Notes under the pieces: model-generated
Databases searched by the model: none
What the model saw: only the letters and a program-made list of their open reading frames with translations
What the model was told of the DNA's origin: nothing
Shown here: one piece after another, positions 47,732-61,299 of the stretch
Layout of the letters: each line of letters starts with the position of its first letter
Position numbering within the stretch: the first letter of the stretch is position 1
Program-made: the position numbers and the translations under genes
DNA from: Hyaloscypha bicolor E
Lineage: Eukaryota; Ascomycota; Leotiomycetes; Helotiales; Hyaloscyphaceae
DNA: 64,000 bases
Direction: 5' to 3'
NCBI RefSeq assembly: GCF_002865645.1
Contig: NW_020194628.1
Span: 1,178,001-1,242,000, forward strand

Positions 47732-50275
47732 ATGCTTTGCAATATTTGCCAGGCAGTATTCGCCCAGCCTCGCAAGCTCGGCTATGGAACATATTATCCT
47801 TGGGGTCACAATAGTAAATCTTTTGCAGAATCAAGAGAAGCAGGCTGCCACTTATGCAATATTGTGTGGGAGAACAGGAGCTACAGCAGCTCTTACCCTG
47901 CATTCGACGACACTTTTCCGATTGGCTGCACTTATGCCTTCAAGGTCTTGAATCCAACCTGGGCACGGCATGGACAAGGTTCACAATGGCTTGTACCTTT
48001 TGATGGGGGTGAGGAGGATGATGTAGATTACATGTCAAGATATCTGAGTGCTGTGGAAAACGACCCAACGGTTAATCAGCTTGCTCGCCTACTCGAAAAC
48101 GAAGCGGAAGAGCTTTTTGCTAGACAGGAATCCTTCTGAATGGTCATTGACTTTTATTGCCCGGGCCCCCGCATTATAGTACCGCTTGATATTATGAGGG
48201 GCCAGTTTAACCCCCTGTCTTTGGATTCTTCTGCCTGCTAACATAGGCGACAGATGATCTCGAAGATATGATGCAGGTCAATCTCGATAAGCAGGCTTCC
48301 TGTCACGGCCTGGACAAGCTGTGGGAGTGGAATGTATGTGTGTGTGGTGTAAATATGTATGAATGATGGTGCCCTAATGGCGGTGAAGAAGCTATATACA
48401 CGCCTGTGCACAGCACGTGACACTTCCACAGGGTCACCAGAAAACCTCCAGCTTGCGAGTACTTGGCTGAATAACTTCTTGAGAAATCACCATTAATGCC
48501 GTCCCGACTTTAAAGACGAAATCTGGTCACCTTCTCGATTACTTGCTTTAGGAACGTTAGACGCACCTATCGTGCGCCTTATTTCTACATCTTGTCTCCA
48601 AGGCAAGGTTCTATATGCTGCCCTTAGCCACCGCTGGGGGAAAGACAAGGATTTTGTGCTCACATCCGCCTTGCTACGAAGTTACGAGACAGAAATCCGT
48701 CCATCTCAGGTTTCGAAAACATCCTGGGATGCGTTCCATACTACAAGGAGCATTGGGCTTCAATATCTGTGGATAGATTGTCTTTATATCATACAAGATG
48801 ACAATGATGATTGGCAGCGGGAGTCTGCAACGATGTCAAAGGTTTATGGGCTGGCTACTTGCACGATTGCTGCTGCACTTGGTGGAGATGGTGACGATGG
48901 CTGCTTCACCACTCGAAATCAGTTCAAATATCGCCCGTGTAAAGTCCCGAATCCTTTCGACCACGATTCTAGTTTGTCTTTCTATCTACGCTCGCAGTAT
49001 TTTGGTGAAATCTATAGGCGTGAGGTGAAGGGGTCTCCATGGTACAGCCGTGGTTGGGTCTTTCAGGAACGTACTCTATCGCCGCGTTTGTTGGTGTTTG
49101 GGGAAACCCAGATGCTATGGGCTTGCCAGAAGTTACATGCGGCAGAGACTTGGCCTTGTGAAAAAACGAGTGACAACTATATTGATCGTTTCGAGTCTTT
49201 TGAAGTCGACAAATCTAGGCTCCAAGCTCTTCTAAACCGAGATCGAAGTATTTCTGTATGGGATACAGCATGGTTTGCCTTTATTCAGGAATTCACAAGT
49301 GCGGAATTGACAAGAATATCAGATAGGTTGGTTGCTTTGCAAGGATTAGCAGATCAAATTGCATTGGTGACGGAAAGACAGTACTGTGCCGGCTTATGGA
49401 TCGATCAGACCTTGCCGCTATCGCTATTATGGAGCATTTCACCACTCAAATCCCCAAGATCCCAGGAGTACAGGGCACCTACATGGTCGTGGGGTTCCGT
49501 GGATGGGCTAATCGAGTTCAAAAAAATTGAAGTCACCACGAGGAGTTTCCCACCACCGCCTTCAATCACGATTGAGGTACATGGAATAGCGGAGCTTCCA
49601 GAACATCAAAGGCATCTTTCCAGGGTTCCACTGGCAAACCTTAAGCTGTCGGGGAAATTATCGCCAGTGAAGCTTGTATCAGAAAGCAGGAATGGCCCAT
49701 TGAAACTGCGGAGGAGAGCCTCCACGATTCTCTTGAAGTCCGAATCCGCAGCCCGAAAAAGATTTGAAAGGGTCAAACGAGCATTGAACGCTATCTGGAG
49801 ATCAAGCATAGTGAGGACCGTACTTTGGGCAATGGCGGTTCCGTTCCTGTGCGTAGGATTTATCCCTTACCAGTTTGCTCTCTGTATCTGGAGCTGTGTC
49901 TGGAATTAACTCAAAGAGTGCCTCCCACGCATCTTCAATCCCATTGACATTTGGTTTGCGAGGAAATTCCCACGGATCTTCAAGAACCATGACATCAACC
50001 GGTGGGAATCTGCTTCTATACGAGCTGCACGAGAGCCAGTGGACCTAAGCCTCTATGCAGATTGCACCAGCGATACTCTATTAGACATGTGCATTATTGA
50101 AGCGTTCTGCCTACCAGTTTTGAAGGGACACGACGGTCGATTTGATGGCCGGATATTGAAGTTGGCGGAAAGGGGGGAGGGATATTATGAGCGAGTGGGA
50201 ACCTTTACACGTTCTAATCCCCACCTGGACAAGATGTTAGGGCCTGCCCCTCAAAAGACGTTTGTCCTGACTTAG
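47732..50275 (+). pseudogene. HET-domain gene with three in-frame stops
   Basis: HET proteins are best known from fungal vegetative incompatibility, where non-self recognition triggers cell death. The proposed exons 47,732-48,178, 48,247-48,333 and 48,392-50,275 all join in one phase (about 805 codons). The N terminus has LCNICQAV, a GYGTYYPWGHNS turn and CHLCNIVW. The HET core has YAALSHRWG (about 48,613), LWIDCLYIIQDD...DWQRES...VYGLATCTIAA (from 48,767) and RGWVFQERTLSPRLL (from 49,048). A hydrophobic pair of segments lies near 49,820-49,900, and the tail ends with YERVGTF. TGA at 48,137, TAA at 48,494 and TAA at 49,907 interrupt the frame. The two TAA fit CAA changed by C-to-T at CpA. The TGA might instead mean a missed splice site. 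The core after 48,497 is intact for 470 codons, so a shorter product is possible. Confidence 0.75.
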
Positions 50276-51230
50276 TTTAACGTCATTCGAGCAATACAAA
50301 AAGAAGCTACCCCTCCTTCCCAAGTAGGGGCCGCAATGGGTACCCGTGGGTCGGGTAGAGTACTCTTCTACCCACCCATGGATACCTGACGGGTCAGGTC
50401 CTATATCTATAAACGGGTACCTATTTTTGACCCGCCCCATGGCTGCCCAATGAAAATAATCACGTGATATATATATACAAGCATGTTTTAAAAGAGACTC
50501 CTCCTTTTTCCTTTACTTTTGCACTAATAAGGCCATAATTTAAGAGTATTTAAGTAACGCATAATATACACGTGATACGATTTAAGCTTATTTGAGCCGT
50601 AAAATGGCCCGTGCCACAGCTCATAGTTGCTACTAGAAGGTGTTAACTGCTATGTCTATGGCCTTGGCTTAACTCTGGAGGGGCAGCAAGGGGCGTTAAT
50701 AAAAGAGGAGAGTAATAGAGGACAACTGGACTTTGTGAGCTAAGATCTGCTTTGCCTATAAAGAGACGAACGTGTTTATAGGAATAGAGGATAAGAGAAG
50801 ATTAGGTATTGAGATTAGAGAGTAATAAATAACTATATAAGCTAAGGCCTGCTTTGCCGATTATAAGAAGTGGTGCTTCGACGAGAAAAGGACACTGAGA
50901 AAGGGTGGATGACCTTGGAAAAGAAGGGGCAAACTATAAGGGCCCTCGCGTAGCTTAGGTAATAAAGATAATAGAGTTGACAAAGCTAATAGAGTTATTC
51001 GGGAGACCATGGCGATGGGAACAAGGGCCTCTATATATGGCTGCCTAGTGGGTGGGTCTTCAAAAGGTGACAGGAAATGCTGTTTTGGATTATGGCTTTT
51101 CTGGCTGTCGATGGTTGAGGCAAGGAACCGCCGACAGAGGTTAGCTCGCTTAATTTTGGGGTTCCGACACCCTAAAAACAGCCCCCTCCCCCCGATTCGG
51201 GGGTCAGAACACTACTACCTTAACTAAAAA
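50276..51230. other. Non-coding region between the HET locus and the second AT-rich block
   Basis: Near 50,338-50,430, G/C-rich repeats of GGGTACCCGTGGGTCGGG type and their complements (CTACCCACCCATGG, GACGGGTCAGG) form an imperfect inverted cluster. A TATA-like (AT)n run lies at 50,468-50,476. From 50,750 a CTGCTTTGCC segment occurs twice (50,748 and 50,849). A hairpin CCCCCCGATTCGGGGGT lies at 51,186-51,202. A 72-codon frame at 51,009-51,227 lacks support. Probably transposon-derived. Confidence 0.45.
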
Positions 51231-53804
51231 AGTGAATTTAGAAATTATATATTAATATTATATAATATTATAATTCTTATTTCTAAATAATAACTATTTT
51301 ATTAATTTATATAAATAGTATTTTATAATTATATAATAATACTATATATTTCTAGTAAACTAATACTAATTAATTTATATTTAGATTAGAATAAGATTTA
51401 TTTATATATATAAATTAGATAATAAAAAGAATTAAGCTATATTTATTTGAAATTTGGTTTTTTAGAAATAAAGCTATTATTTTATATTAAAAAGTAAATA
51501 ACTATTAATTATTTTTATTTATAATTCGGTTTTATAAAAAAGAAAAAATATTTAATTTTATTAAAACCTAACTAAATTATATTAAAGAAAAGAAATAATA
51601 ATTACTTTTATTTATAATTTAGTTTTATAAAAAGAAAAGATATTATTTCTTATAAATTACTAAATAATTAGCTATTTAATTATCTAATTATTCTATAAAA
51701 CTATCTTTTTTATAAAAAAATACTTTTTCTATAATTATTTAAATATTTAAAGTTCTTAAATTTTAGAACTATTAAATTCTCTTAAAATTTCAAAATTTTA
51801 TTTCTTAAATTTCATATTATAAAAGAAGTTTTTATCTTAAATATAATAACTTCTATTTATTTATTTTATAAACTATTCTTTTTTCTATAAATTTACTTTT
51901 TTTATAAATTATTATATTTTAAACTAGATATAAGCTTATAAAATATATAATAAATAATTTCTTTATTAAATTTATTTAATTTAATTATTTTAAGAAAATA
52001 ATAATAAAATAAAAATATAAAATTAATCTAGATATTATTATAATATAAGAGATATTTGAGTTTTTAGATACTAAGCTATTTTAATATATTTTCTATAAAA
52101 TAATTAATAATAATTTTTAGAAACTATTTAAATATAATTTTAAAAACTTTATTTATTAAAAATAACTTTAATAAGCTTAAATTCCAGGAAATATTATATC
52201 TATATAAGATTTTTTAATATAGTAATATATATATATATATAATAAAATACTAGTATTCTTATTATTATAACTATTTTATTTTTTATTATTAAGAAAAATA
52301 TATAATATATCTAAATAAATAAAGATTTATTAATAGCTAAATTAGATTTTATAAAGAAACTAATTTTATTAGGCTTTATTACTTTTATAAAAAACAAATA
52401 TTTAGAATTTATTATTTTTAATATTTTTATATTCTTTTTTATTCTTATATTTTATATTTTTATTAGATTTATATATTAATATAAAAGTTTTAGAAATAAA
52501 TAATATATATTTACTAGTTCTATTATTATTATTATAATTATTTTCGAATATTTCTTAATTATTTTCTTTATTTTTAATTATAAAACTTATTAAAGAAATT
52601 ATTAAAATTTATATTAGAAAGTAAAAATATAATAGATTTAATAATGATTTTAATTATAAACTTACTATTTTTTTTAATATCTATTAATATATAAAACTTT
52701 TATAAAAGATACTAATATAAGCCTTTTCTATTATATTAAAGAAATTCGCTTAAAACTATTTTTATAATAACTAGCTCTTTTAATATATATATATATAAAT
52801 ATTTATATTAATATTTATAACTTTTTTTAAAAGCCCTAAATTTAAATATTAAAATTTAAATAAATATAATACTATTATATTAGCTTTTATAATAGCTAAA
52901 TTTCCGGAGAAAATAATATTTAAAACTATTTAATTACTAATTAATGAATTATATTAATTATAATATCTAATTTATAAAATATTGAATTCTTTTATAATAA
53001 AATTATTACTTTTTATTAAAGTTTCTAAATATATAAATATATACTTTTAAATTCTTTTATAAATCTTAGCTAATTTATTAATAAGCTTTAGTTATTTATT
53101 ATTATATATAAAAGTAAATAATAAGCTAATTTCGAAATCTTTTTTACTAATTAATAATACTATTTTTAAAACTTTTTAAGCTATTATTTTACTAGAAATT
53201 ATTAATATAATCTAGCTATAATTCTGAAATATATAATAACTATATCTCGAAATTATATTTTATATATAAGAAACCCGAATATTATTTATAGAAATATATA
53301 TTAGAGAAATAAGAAACTAAAAAAACTTAATTTAGAAATAGAAATATTTATTAGTTTAAATCTCGAAATACTTTAGTAATATTTATATATAATATATTAT
53401 TAAAGCTAAAATAAAAGAAAATAATAAGAATAATAAACACAAACTAATAAATAATATTTTTAAAACTTTATTAATAAAAATAAATAAAGAAAAGAAATAT
53501 TATTTAGATTTTTATTTTATTTTAATTAAAAGCTTTTTAGCTACTTTTATTATTTCTGTTTTACTAATAATTATAGCTAATATTCTTATAAAAAAAAAAT
53601 TTATAATTTTTTTTATATATTAGATAATAAATAAAAACTATATTTTAGAATTTATTAAATCTTTAATACAAAATATTTAGACTTTTATAATTAATAGTAT
53701 ATTAAAATATAATATTTATTACTTTTATAAAATTATAATTAATACTAGAATTTCTAGATATTTAATTACTAGTTCTAAATAATTTTAAGCTTTATAATAA
53801 ACTT
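51231..53804. repeat. AT-rich RIP-type block, unclassified
   Basis: About 2.6 kb, nearly all A/T, with no frame of useful length. It lies directly left of element C, so it might be the left part of whatever C inserted into. No motif could be assigned. Confidence 0.55.
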
Positions 53805-54080
53805 ATTATAATTATTATAGTTATTATAATATATAGTATTAGTAGAAATTAGACTAGAACTAGTAAAGTATTTAGTATTTAAATAAAATATCTAATATTT
53901 ATAATTATCTAATAGTTATATATAACCCCGAGTTTAAACTAATATATAGGCCTATACATAGCTTATAATTATTTAGATTCGAGGCTTCTTCGAGATCCTC
54001 TTCTTTTTTTAGCTTTAAATTATTAGAATAGAAATAATATAACTTTGTTTTCTAGGCTTTAAATCTTATATTTATAATAT
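53805..54080 (+). repeat. 5' LTR of element C
   Basis: Direct repeat of 60,026-60,297. Shared blocks include TTAGACTAGAACTAGTAAA and AGCTTTAAATTATTAGAATA. The outer edge is uncertain by about ten bases. Confidence 0.7.
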
Positions 54081-54392
54081 AATTTAAAGCTTATTTACTT
54101 TTTAATTCTATAAAAGATTTAAATAATATCTATCTAATTAGTTTTTAATAAATATAAATATAATATATTATAGCTATTTCTATATTAGTTAACTAATATT
54201 AAAATAAAAAAAAGCTCTAGACCGGCCAGATAAATAAATAGGCTAATAACTTTATTATTAAAAAAGATATAAGAAATAAATCCCGATATAACTAGATAAG
54301 TTAGAAGAAGCTATAGTATAAGATATTACTAATATATTATTAGAAGATAAACTAGAGTCTTTTATTAAGTTTCCTAAAAGATTCAAGTAATA

Positions 54393-54829
54393 GCCGGTTC
54401 CCTTCTTATTACACTTTACTTATAGTCGGAATAAGAAAGTATCTTATTCAAGCAAGTATTCCAGCGAGATTTTATATATGAAAACCCTACCAAATAATTT
54501 ATTTGCGAATTTAGGCGTTTTCGCCTATACTTTTATATTTAAAAACTCTGTAAAACCATTATAATTTAGTTATAAATCAATGAATAGACTTATATAAGGA
54601 CTTAAATTTTTATTTTAACTTTCTAGAATTACTTCTCTATATATATAAATATATTTTAAAAATTATTAGACCGGGTATTAAAGAGGGGGCTAAGTTATTC
54701 TTATTTTAAAACGATTTTTTAAGGCGAAAATCTGTGGTTTTCTCTATTAAAATCTTACTAGAATACTTACTTGAACGAGATACTTACTTATTCCGACTAT
54801 AAGCAAAGTATAGTAAAAGGAGAACCGGC
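54393..54829. mobile_element. MITE, Tc1/mariner-like, inside element C
   Basis: The terminal inverted repeats begin GCCGGTTC and end GAACCGGC. The arms extend about 90 bases: 54,393-54,475 pairs with 54,753-54,829, both containing TATAGTCGGAATAAG on the appropriate strand. TA flanks both ends (54,391-54,392 and 54,830-54,831), which fits the TA target-site duplication of Tc1/mariner. At 437 bases with no open frame it is non-autonomous. It sits in the leader of element C, so it inserted after C or travelled with it. Confidence 0.75.
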
Positions 54830-55149
54830 TATTATTCTATTAATATTTATAATAGAAGAAATACTTTCTTTTAGAAAATAAAGAAGAAAAAGAGACTTAC
54901 TTTATTAAAAGTAAAGTTCTAAGAATTACTTCGAAATTCTAAAGCTAATTTCGAAAATATATAATATCTTTATTTATAATAAGAATTATTATAATTAACT
55001 AAAAGAAATTAAATAAATTCTATAAAAGATAAAGCTATTATTAAGAAGCTTATTATATAGTCTATTAAAATAACTAGTCTTTCTATTTTAAAAGATAAAT
55101 ATTTAATTAAATTCTTTAATTTTTCTATTTTTAAAAATATAATTAAAAA

Positions 55150-58100
55150 TAATATTACTTTTAATAATTAGTTAGTTTAGATTAAAAATAAGCTTTATAA
55201 TAATTCTAATATTTACTAGATAAAGAACTTTAAAATTATTTATATATTTAGCTATATAAATAGCTATATTTTTATACTAATCTCTTTTTATTTGAATTAA
55301 AATAATTAATATATATATAAAACTATTAGATAAATATATATTTATTTAAAAGAGCTATATAATAACTCGAATAAGAAATATAATACTCGGTAAGTATTTA
55401 AAGAACTATTTATAAAAAAGAATTAGATTTTTTAGAAGTTCTATATTTTATTTCTAAAATATATAATAAATAATAATATTAATCTATAAAACCTTAAAAA
55501 TAACTTAAATAATAAGCTTATCTAGAAGCTCTAAAAAACTATAGCTATATATTATAATAACTTTACTATTTATATTATAAAGTTTATATAATACTATATT
55601 ATAAATAACTAGTAAATTCGAGCTTATTATAAAAAGAAAATCTAAAAATCTAAAAAAAACTAATAAAAATATAAATAAATTAAATTCCGGAAGTGTCTTT
55701 TATATAAAGCCTATTTCTAAAATTCTAGTAATAAATAAGCCTATTATTTTAAAGCCCGAATTCTCTAATTTTAAGTATTATAATTATAGTAAATTTAATT
55801 ATATGTCTAAAAACCATTTAAAGTCTAAAATAAAATATATAAAATAAGTTTTAGTAATTAAGCTAATAGTATTTACTATAAATAAATTATTTAAAGATAT
55901 AAAATAGAAAAATAAGAACCTCTAAAGAAAGTTTCTTTTTTAGAGCTATATTATATAAATATAGCAGAAATTAATTTAAGTTAGTTATTAGAAAATAAAA
56001 TATTTATACTTTCTTATATAATTAGTAATAATAAATTAGATATTAAGACTTCTTTTTTTATTAATACTAGAATAAATAAATATACTTTTATTAATTTCAA
56101 GTTTATAAAAATAATTAAATAATTTCTAGATATTAAGTTTACTTAATTAATATTATCTTATAATATAAAAGAATTTAATAGTAAATAGATTATATTTATT
56201 ATTTATTATATTAAGCATATATTCTTAATTAATAAATAAAAGATTCTAGTATTTATACTAGTTATAGAACTAAATAAATATAATATAATTTTAGAATAAT
56301 AGTAATTTATAAATACTAGTATTCTAATTAATTATAAGAATAAAAGATTAATCTAGCTAGATAATTAGCCTAGAAAGAAAAATTAGAATAAGGTTCTAAT
56401 TACTATATATAAGAATTTAGAACTTGGAAAATTAAGAAAATATAAATAAAATAAATAAAGCTATAGCTATAAATAAGTTCTAGAAACTTTAGATTATAAA
56501 AAGAAAACTTCTTTATTTCTTTCTTAAACCAAGTTTAAAAAGCTATATATAATAAAAAAATTAAGCTTAATACTATAAAGAAATATAAATAGCTTTAGAA
56601 AATATAAAGATTTCTTTTAAACTAAAAATAGAAATATTAAAACTATATTATTTAAAGAAAAGCTATAAAATCTAATTAAAGCCTATAGTTAATATTATAG
56701 ATATTTTACCGGCTGTTTTTTTTTAAATAAATCTATAGAAAAAGAAGAATTTCTTTTTTATAATATTATTTTTCGAGATTAATAAAGAACTAGAATTATA
56801 ATAAGAAAATAAATTTATTTTAAGCAAGTAATAGCTAGAAGAAACAGAGCTATAGTAGCTAATAAGAGTTTTACTAAAGGAATTCAAGAATTTCATAAAT
56901 ATCTTTTTAAAAAAAGTATTAAATATTTTATTTTTATATTAATTATATAATTATAAGATTTAGATTAATAATTCTAAAGGCTTAAAAAGCCTAGAATATT
57001 TCCCGCTTTATTAATAGTTAACTTATAAGCTATAGAAAATTAAATATTTCTTTAAAAAGAACCTTTAATAAAGCTTTATTAAATCAAGCTAGTTTCTTTT
57101 TATATTTCTAATTCTTTTTATAAAAAAGACTAATAGAGTTCTTTAATTCTATATTAATTATTATAAGCTAAATAACTTAATATAAAAGAATTATTATTCT
57201 CTTTTTCTTATTTATAAAACTCTTATATAGCTAGCTTAAGCCAAGGTTTATATAAAGCTAGATATTTAGTAAGTATTTTATTAAATTCAAATAAATTCAG
57301 AATTAGAAAAACTTATAATATTTTATATAAAATATAGAATTTATAAATATAAAGTTCTTTAGAAAAGCTTAACTAATAGCTCTATTATATATTAAAGATA
57401 TATAAATAATATTTTTTATATAGTTTACTAAAATAATATTCTAATTTATTTAAATAATTTCCTAAAATATAAAAATTATATATAAAAAGTTTTTTAATAA
57501 CTATAAAATACCGGCTTTTAAATAAATATTAAGAAATTAGAGTTTAAAATTACTTATATAAAATATCTAATCTTTATTATCTTTATTAAAAATATTAAAA
57601 TAGATTTAAATAAAATAGTAATTATTAAAAACTAGTAATTACTAATAATAATTAAAGAAATATAAAGCTTTCTAGGTTTTTATAACTTTTATTAGTACTT
57701 TATTATGAAATATAACTATATAATAAAGTCTTTAATAGCTCTAATATATAAAAAAGTTATATTTAAATAAATAAATTAATATTAAAAAGATTTTATAAAG
57801 CTAAAGTAAACTATATTCTCGGTATTTATTTTATATTATTATAACTCGAATCTTTTTATTATAATTAAAATAAATATATTAAATAAAGTTATAATTAGTA
57901 TTTTTTTATAATAAAATCTCTAGATAAAACTCTAATATCTAATAGTATTTTTCTTTAAAACTGTATAACTAATAGAACTAAACTATAATATTTGTTTTAA
58001 AAAAATACTTGCTATTATTTTCTTTTTAATTAAAGAGTAAATAAAGCTAGAAAGCCTATAAAAAATACTTTTTATAATTTATTTAAATTACTAAGCTTTC

Positions 58101-60000
58101 GAGTATTTTATAATTATAATAAAACTTTTAATAAAATAAATTTACTAGATAAAATATTTTTTTCTATTATTATTTTAAGTTTATATATTAAATAAATAAA
58201 TTAAATAAATAAGGAAATATTCTAAATAGGAAATATAAGAATATAATTATTTAAAATAAGATAATAGTAGTTTATTAAACTCAAATTCTTCTCTTATAAT
58301 AAAAGATTAATAATAATATTATATAAAATCTTTAATTAGTTCTAATTAAGATTTTAGTAAGTCCGGTTTAGAAAGAAATCTAGTATAATAATATATAGCT
58401 TATAAATAAGCTATTAAATAAAAACCGAAAGTTATTAGAGTTTAAAAGGCTATAGAATAAAGCAAGAAATAAGAAAGAAAGTATTTAGATATTATGAAAT
58501 AGCCTCTTTTTATAATATAATAAACTATTTATATTTAATAATATAATAATACTTAAAATACTTTTATATAATACTTTTATTTAAAAAATATATATATAGC
58601 TTTTAATAAAATATCTAGAAAGAATTAAGCTTTAATAACTTCTTTAAATCTATTATTACTAGCTAGACTAAAGAATAAATATTAATTAGTATAGAAATAA
58701 TTACTATATTTACTAATAATTCTATATTTCTAGAAATAAGAAACTAGATCTTTTATATTTATTACTAGTTTCTAATTATTTCTAATAATATATATTAATA
58801 GATTTTAAGAAATATTCAGAAAATAGAAATAAATATAATATAATAGTAATCTTTATTAATTATCTAAATAAATATTCTAGTATAATTCCTGTTTAAATTA
58901 TAAATATAGCTAAAGAATTAGTATTTCTTTTTCTTATTTATATAATTTATTAAGTTAGTATTCCGGAAACTATAATATCTAATTAAAGACTCTAGTTTAT
59001 ATTAGATTTCTAAAGCGAATTCTATAAATATATTAGTATAAAGCTCAAGTTATTAATTATTAATTATTTTTAAACTAATAGCTAAATAGAAATTATTAAC
59101 TAGTTCTCTAACTAATAATTATATTTCTATATAAACTATTACTAGAATAATTAAAATAAATAGATAATAATAATTACTAATAAATAGCTCTAATTTATAA
59201 AATTATAGATTAGTTTCTATTTCTTATAAAAAAGAACTATAAATTATAGATATTATTTAACTAGAAAACCTAAATATAATTAAATACCTTAAAAATAAAG
59301 CTAAATAAATAAGAGATAAAGACTCTAGTAATATAGCTCTATAAATTATAATAAAAGATATAAAAAAATATAATATAAATATAAAAATATTATATTATTT
59401 AAACTAATAAACATTATTAACTAATAAAGTTTAGAATAGAAAATAAGATATAAATTACTACTAAATATTAAAAGAATAATTATTCGAGCTATAAGCTAGC
59501 CTATTAAATAGAAGAATTATATGAAATTCTAAAATAAATAAAATATTTTTTTAGACTTAAATTACTAGAATTAATAAAAAAAATATCCGGTATTTTATAT
59601 AAAAAATTATATAAAAATCTAAGTAATTCTTTTTCTAAATAAGTAAATCCGGAGCTTTTATTATTAAAACTATAAAATAGAGAAATAGAAATATAAAGTT
59701 TAAAAGATACTAGTAATAAAGCTATTTTATAAGAAGCTAAAATACTATTTCAGATCTGAAATAGTATTTTATATTCTTATTAAATAATAATATTCTAGCT
59801 TTTTAGAGCTTTTATAATAAAAACCCCGAATAGCTAGAATTACTCTAGAATCTTTTCTATTAATTAAACTATATTAAGAATAATATATTATTAGAACTAT
59901 ATAATATAAACGGAAATTCTTTAAAGTTATATATAAAAGACTCTAGCCTTTAATATATAACCTATAACTTGAAAATTAAATAAAGACTTTTAAAGCTCGG
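55150..60000 (+). pseudogene. Element C gag-pol relic
   Basis: Plus-strand gypsy coding debris. Capsid-like sequence lies near 55,160-55,330, protease-like sequence with an NTRINKYTFIN-type box near 56,065, RT near 57,060-57,700, RNase H near 57,830-58,150 and integrase near 58,720-59,330. It matches element A in order but has many stops. Confidence 0.6.
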
Positions 60001-60025
60001 AAATAAGCTTATTTTAAAAAAAGAA

Positions 60026-60297
60026 ATAATATTATAATTATTATAATATGTAGTATTAATAAGAGTTAGACTAGAACTAGTAAAATATCTAGTATTTAAA
60101 TAAAGTATTTAATATTTATAGTTATCTAATAATTATATATAATTCCGAACTTAAGCTAGTATATAGGCTTATATATAGCCTGTAATTATTTAGGTCCGAG
60201 GCTTTTTTGAGATTCTTTTCTTTCTTTAGCTTTAAATTATTAGAATAGAAATAGTCTAATTCTATTTTCTAGACTTTAGATCTTATATTTATAATAA
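60026..60297 (+). repeat. 3' LTR of element C
   Basis: Partner of 53,805-54,080. It directly follows a purine tract (AAAAAAAGAAA) and retains a little more C/G (for example TAGGTCCGAGGC). Confidence 0.7.
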
Positions 60298-61299
60298 TAA
60301 TATTAAACTTAATAAAAGTACTAAAAACTAAATTAATATCTAGTCTAATATTAGATTTATAATAATAAATATACTAATTAAATAAATATAATTCTATATT
60401 ATATTATTAAAAACTTTATTTTTATTTATTTTAGCTAATATAAATAAGCTAAAAATCTATTCTAATAATTTTACTAATTATTTTATTACTTTTACTAAAA
60501 ACTATATATTTATAATATAATATTTTAAATTCTTTTTCTTATTTTAGAATATTATATTATAAGGTTTTATTTCTGAAATTTTTATTTATAGTTTTTGTTT
60601 TTTTTATAAAAGTTAAATTATAAATTTATATTATTAATTTAGTTATTTATTTATTAGTAAACTCTAAAAATATATTAGAATAAATAAGCTATAATATTAA
60701 TATAAAAGCCTTTAAATATTTTATAAAGTATTATAAATAATACTAGAAATATAATTCAAATTTAATTTAAGAATAATAATATAAGTTTTAATTATTTTAT
60801 TATTATTAATATTTTCTATATTTTTAATAAGCTTATATTTTATATTATTAATAAAAATACTCGATATTAAACTAGTTAATAGTTCTAGAATATTAATATA
60901 ATATATATCTGAAATATATTTAAATAATATTAAATTAATAATTATTTAAGCTTTCCTAATTAGATTATAATAAATACTAGAAAATAGTTTACTAATAAGA
61001 AATTTATTCAGTTTATAAATATTATAGAAATTAAAGTTAAAATTATTTCTATAAAAGCTTATAATTTTACTAGAATTATAAAATACTATTATAGTTTAAT
61101 CTAATATATTTATTTTATTATTATAGCTAAAGTTAATAAAACTAATAAAAATATTATATTTTAAATAGCTTTTAAAGCTATTAATAACTTTATAAAACCT
61201 AATAATATTATTTTAATTTTTTTAGTTTATAGTATTTTAATAAAACTTCGAATATTATTATATTTTTATAAAATAATAAATTATATAAGAATTTCTATT
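60298..61299. repeat. AT-rich block, unclassified
   Basis: About 1 kb of A/T-dominated debris between element C and the copia-like relic. It may be the upstream part of the copia-like element, but no motif was safe enough to say so. Confidence 0.4.

Larger units (their letters stand above)
53805..60297 (+). mobile_element. Ty3/gypsy element C, heavily mutated
   Basis: Bounded by ~270-bp direct repeats (53,805-54,080 and 60,026-60,297), total about 6.5 kb. The internal coding DNA is related to element A. The integrase core around 58,970-59,100 aligns with A at 34,340-34,510, both containing a GCGAATTCTAT...GGTATAAAGCT-like path. The tail AATAAGCTTATTxxAAA...GAAATAATATTA before the 3' LTR matches the tail of A. 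The LTR sequences of A and C differ, so these are related but distinct families. C carries far more A/T changes than A. A 437-bp MITE sits between its 5' LTR and gag region. Confidence 0.75.

Noticed and set aside
51186..51202. CCCCCCGATTCGGGGGT hairpin as a tRNA T-arm
   Set aside because: No acceptor, D or anticodon arm can be drawn around it on either strand.
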